NCBI RefSeq assembly: GCF_000511355.1
Contig: NC_023135.1
Coordinates: 627,462 to 691,461 of the forward strand
Length of the DNA stretch: 64,000 nucleotides
Source of the DNA: Leisingera methylohalidivorans DSM 14336
GTDB lineage: Bacteria > Pseudomonadota > Alphaproteobacteria > Rhodobacterales > Rhodobacteraceae
Direction: 5' to 3'
This document shows positions 61,378-64,000 of the stretch, piece after piece. The notes beneath the pieces were generated by a model. It saw nothing but the letters and a program-made list of their open reading frames with translations, ran no database searches and had not been told where the DNA came from. Within the stretch, counting starts at the first letter, position 1. Each line of letters starts with the position of its first letter. Position numbers and translations under genes: made by a program.

Positions 61378-61436
61378 GCTTCTTTCTGGTCAATAAATAC
61401 TCCGGTGGGCCGGGGGCTGCCCCCCGGTCCGCCGGG
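61378..61436 (-). repeat. GGAGTATT-type 3' motif after GS-like gene 2
   Basis: On the minus strand after the stop at 61443: a GGGGGCAGCCCCC hairpin (61412-61424), then CCCACCGGAGTATTTATTGA and CCAGAAAGAAGC. It starts 7 nt past the stop codon, in the sense orientation. It is the clearest copy of the ...GGAGTATTT...CCAGAAAGAAG form. Confidence 0.6.
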
Positions 61437-61442
61437 TCCGGA

Positions 61443-62795
61443 TCAGGCCCGCTCGAAGCCGCGCGCGATCTCGTAGTCGGTAACCACGCGTTCGAACTCC
61501 TCGATCTCCACCTCTGCCGCGCGGACATAGTGGTCGACCACTTCGTCGCCAAGGGCAGAGCGCAGCATTCCCGACCCCTTCAGCGCCGCCGCTGCATCGC
61601 GCAGCGTGCCGGGGATCAGGCCGCTGTCGCCCTGGTAGACATCCCCTTTGGCCGGCGGCTGCAGCTCCAGCCCTTCTTCGATCCCGGCAATGCCCGCCGC
61701 CAGCATGCCCGCCATCGCCAGATAGGGGTTCATGTCAGAGCCCGGAATCCGGCACTCCACCCGGATCGCCTTGGTTCCGTCACCGCACAGGCGGTAGCCG
61801 GCGGTGCGGTTGTCCACCGACCAAATGATCCGCGTCGGCGCAAAGGTGCCCTTCATGAACCGCTTGTAGCTGTTGATATAGGGCGCCATGAAGGCGGTGT
61901 AGTCGGGCGCGTATTTCAGCAGGCCGGCCATATAGGCCTTCATCAGCGGCGACATGCCCAGCTCATCCGACGGGTCATGGAACGCGGGCTTGCCGTCCTG
62001 CCACAGCGACTGATGCACATGGGAGGAAGAGCCGACCTTGTCGTGGCTCCATTTCGGCAGGAAAGTCACCGCATGGCCCTGCTGGTGGGCGATTTCCTTC
62101 ACCGCGTGTTTCGCGATGGTGTGGTACTCAGCGGTGTCCATCGCCATGGCGTATTTGATGTTCAGTTCTTCCTGGCCGGTCTCCGCCTCGCCCTTGGAGT
62201 TCTCGATCGGCAGGCCCGCGTCCCACAGATGATTGCGGATCGGGCGCATCACATGCTCCTCGCGGGAGGTCTGCAGGATACTGTAATCCTCGTTGTAGCC
62301 CGAGATCGGCGCCAGATCGCGGAAGCCTGCGCGGCGGATTTCATCAAAGCTTTTCTCGAACAGGAAAAACTCCAGCTCGGTGGCGCACATGGCATCATAG
62401 CCCATTTCTTTGAGCCGGTTCACCTGGCGTTTCAGGATCGCACGGGGGGAGTGCGGAACCTCCTCTTGGGTATGGTGGTCCAGCACGTCGCACAGCACCA
62501 TCACGGTGCCCTCCAGCCACGGCACCGGGCGCAGGGTCGCCAGATCCGGCTTCATCACGTAATCGCCATAGCCGTTTTCCCAGCTGGTCGAGGCATAGCC
62601 ATCCGGCGTTGCCATCTCCAGATCCGTCGCCAGCAGGTAGTTGCAGCAATGGGTCTCTTCCCAGGCGCCGGCGACAAAATGCTTGGCGTGGAAGCGTTTG
62701 CCCATCAGCCGCCCCTGCATGTCCACAAGACACACCAGAACCGTGTCGACCAGACCCGAAGAGACCTGGGATTTCAAATCATCGAAGGAGAGCAT
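61443..62795 (-). CDS. glutamine synthetase-like amide ligase (locus 2)
   Basis: A GS-fold ligase of 450 residues: MQGRLMGKRF near the start, ATELEFFLFEKS, EFFLF and ETGQEELN, KVGSSSHVHQSLW (catalytic H), FAPTRIIWSVDNRTAGYR, and RVECRIPGSDMNPYLA. It is closer to gamma-glutamylpolyamine/monoamine synthetases (PuuA, GlnT, IpuC type) than to GlnA. The ATG at 62795 has AAAGGG upstream. It stands at the head of a GS-ALDH-FeADH run, suggesting glutamylation of an amino alcohol or amine before oxidation. The two GS-like proteins of the window are clearly different in sequence. Confidence 0.82.
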   Translation of the reverse strand: MLSFDDLKSQVSSGLVDTVLVCLVDMQGRLMGKRFHAKHFVAGAWEETHCCNYLLATDLEMATPDGYASTSWENGYGDYVMKPDLATLRPVPWLEGTVMVLCDVLDHHTQEEVPHSPRAILKRQVNRLKEMGYDAMCATELEFFLFEKSFDEIRRAGFRDLAPISGYNEDYSILQTSREEHVMRPIRNHLWDAGLPIENSKGEAETGQEELNIKYAMAMDTAEYHTIAKHAVKEIAHQQGHAVTFLPKWSHDKVGSSSHVHQSLWQDGKPAFHDPSDELGMSPLMKAYMAGLLKYAPDYTAFMAPYINSYKRFMKGTFAPTRIIWSVDNRTAGYRLCGDGTKAIRVECRIPGSDMNPYLAMAGMLAAGIAGIEEGLELQPPAKGDVYQGDSGLIPGTLRDAAAALKGSGMLRSALGDEVVDHYVRAAEVEIEEFERVVTDYEIARGFERA

Positions 62796-62820
62796 GAGCA
62801 GCCCTTTGCGTGCTTGGGCC

Positions 62821-62894
62821 AAAACTTTTCCTCAAAAGTTTTGACAAATTTCTTGGGTAAGGAATTTGGCCCGCTGCGCGGCAGGCCAAATTCC
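62821..62894 (-). terminator. paired hairpins between the TRAP binding protein and GS-like genes
   Basis: An 11-bp perfect stem GGAATTTGGCC (62861-62871 with 62884-62894) over 12 nt follows the TRAP gene stop, and a second perfect 9-bp stem AAAACTTTT (62821-62829 with 62834-62842) lies just upstream of the GS-like gene. They fit a partial terminator that keeps the binding protein in excess. Confidence 0.55.
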
Positions 62895-62911
62895 GTGGCT
62901 CAACCGGTCCC

Positions 62912-63946
62912 TTAGCTGTAGCGGTAGGGGCGGCCTGCCTTCTGCATGTCGGCGTTGTACTTCTTGAAGATCTCGACAACCTTTGCCTTGGTTTCGGATT
63001 CTGCGGCGATCTCGTCCCAGAATTTCACTGCGGCGTCTTCGACCTGTGCCCATTCGTCGTCGGGGATGGTGGTCAGCTTCATGTCGCTGCCGTTGACGCG
63101 CAGGTTGGCCTCTCCGCCCCAATACCACCATTGGCGGTAGTAATGCGACTGGTCGCAGCAGACACGGAACAGGGTCTGCAGGTCTTCGGGCAGTTCATTC
63201 CAGCGGCCCTGGTTGGCAAAGAACGACCCGGCCCAGGCGCCGGAGATGTTGTTGGTCAGGAAGTAGTCGGTGACCTTGGACCAGCCGACGGTGTAATCCT
63301 CGGTGATGCCGGACCAGGCGATGCCGTCCAGTTCGCCGGTCTGCACCGCGACCTCGATGTCTTCCCAGGGCAGGGTGACCGGCACCACGCCGAACTGCGT
63401 CAGGAAGCGGCCCGCGGTCGGGAAGGTAAACACCCGCTTGCCCTTCAGATCGGCCAGCGAATTGATCGGATCCTTGGTGGCAAAGTGGCAGGGATCCCAG
63501 GCGCCGGCCGAGATGTGCTTGACGCCGACCTTGGAATACTCAGCGTCCCAGATCTCGTTCAGGCCGTACTGGTTGAACAGCACCGGCACGTCCAGCGAAT
63601 AGCGCGAGGCAAAGGGGAAGTAGCCGCCGAACACGGTGACTTCGGTGGGGGACGCCATCGAGTCGTCGTCCGACTGCACCGCATCGATGGTGCCGCGCTG
63701 CATGGCGCGGAACAGCTCGCCGGTGGGGACCAGCTGATCGGCGTAGTACAGCTCGATCTGCATCCGGTCGCCGGCGATCTTGTTGAACATATCGATGGCG
63801 GGTTTGATCACATGTTCACCCAGCGCGGCGCCGGCATAGGTCTGCATCCGCCATTTGATGGTGGACTGGGCCAGCGCCGGGGTGGCCAGCGGTGCCGCCA
63901 TGGCGCCAACGCCGGCGGTCTTAAGAAACTTGCGTCTTGTTGTCAT
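62912..63946 (-). CDS. TRAP transporter substrate-binding protein (DctP family)
   Basis: A periplasmic solute-binding protein of the DctP family, 344 residues. It has a twin-arginine signal (TTRRKFLKTAGVGAMAAPLA, then ATPALAQ), so it is exported folded by Tat. The mature part has WRMQTYAGAALGEH, the FPTAGRFLTQFGVVPVTLPWEDIEVAVQTGELDGI ligand segment and the R-x-F patterns of the family. The matching membrane subunits (DctQ, DctM) are not in the window and may lie further upstream. It probably imports a carboxylate or an amine-derived acid for the GS/ALDH/Fe-ADH genes downstream. Confidence 0.88.
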   Translation of the reverse strand: MTTRRKFLKTAGVGAMAAPLATPALAQSTIKWRMQTYAGAALGEHVIKPAIDMFNKIAGDRMQIELYYADQLVPTGELFRAMQRGTIDAVQSDDDSMASPTEVTVFGGYFPFASRYSLDVPVLFNQYGLNEIWDAEYSKVGVKHISAGAWDPCHFATKDPINSLADLKGKRVFTFPTAGRFLTQFGVVPVTLPWEDIEVAVQTGELDGIAWSGITEDYTVGWSKVTDYFLTNNISGAWAGSFFANQGRWNELPEDLQTLFRVCCDQSHYYRQWWYWGGEANLRVNGSDMKLTTIPDDEWAQVEDAAVKFWDEIAAESETKAKVVEIFKKYNADMQKAGRPYRYS

Positions 63947-64000
63947 AATTCTCACTCCTTGTTGAAACATCCGGCCCCTTGGCAGGACTCTTTCTTGGTT

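Overview
The window is about 64 kb of GC-rich bacterial chromosome with dense, operonic gene layout and strong GC third-position bias. The gene content points to the Roseobacter group of the Rhodobacterales (Ruegeria, Phaeobacter or Leisingera-like): ethylmalonyl-CoA pathway enzymes (ecm, ccrA), an H-NS-like HvrA protein, a LuxR/LuxI pair, a phenylacetate operon, TRAP and tripartite tricarboxylate (TTT) transporters, and phosphonate uptake genes. The genus is an inference; no rRNA or tRNA gene was seen.

Layout. 0.1-3.0 kb: two small proteins, ornithine decarboxylase and a DUF1989 protein. 3.2-9.4 kb: deoD, hvrA and the ethylmalonyl-CoA genes ecm and ccrA around a PlsB-like acyltransferase. 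9.7-13.5 kb: luxR, luxI, a RecD-like helicase and an SDR oxidoreductase. 13.7-16.5 kb: two tandem TauE/SafE exporters with a TIGR02186 membrane protein. 16.6-21.6 kb: a BMP-type nucleoside ABC importer. 21.7-25.6 kb: rimI, tsaB, a NifU-like protein, a DsbA-like isomerase, a universal stress protein and a branched-chain aminotransferase. 25.8-31.6 kb: the paa operon (thiolase, paaABCDE and an extra PaaA/PaaC-family protein). 31.8-46.9 kb: an accessory catabolic region with a sulfatase/phosphonate monoester hydrolase-like enzyme, GntR, glutamine amidotransferase, P450, glutamine synthetase-like enzyme, class III aminotransferase, IclR, a TTT transporter, an aldehyde dehydrogenase and a Tm-1-like protein. 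47.2-50.1 kb: a FadJ-type beta-oxidation protein and rpe. 50.3-54.4 kb: phnCDE1E2. 54.8-58.7 kb: mrp, gap, a LacI regulator and a small protein. 58.7-63.9 kb: Fe-ADH, aldehyde dehydrogenase, a second glutamine synthetase-like enzyme and a TRAP binding protein.

Several blocks read as pathways. Thiolase and PaaABCDE cover the epoxidation and final thiolysis of phenylacetyl-CoA catabolism. Ecm and Ccr are the signature steps of acetyl-CoA assimilation. Two separate loci each pair a glutamine synthetase-like ligase with oxidising enzymes, which suggests catabolism of amines through gamma-glutamyl intermediates; that is an inference.

The most unusual signal is non-coding. Five copies of a two-hairpin element lie 3-17 nt downstream of stop codons, always in the sense orientation of the gene they follow. 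Their stems differ in sequence but keep pairing, and the single-stranded linkers are conserved. A second short motif shows the same placement. The luxI Shine-Dalgarno sequence sits inside a perfect hairpin. Positions and start codons below were worked out by hand; no searches or folding programs were run.
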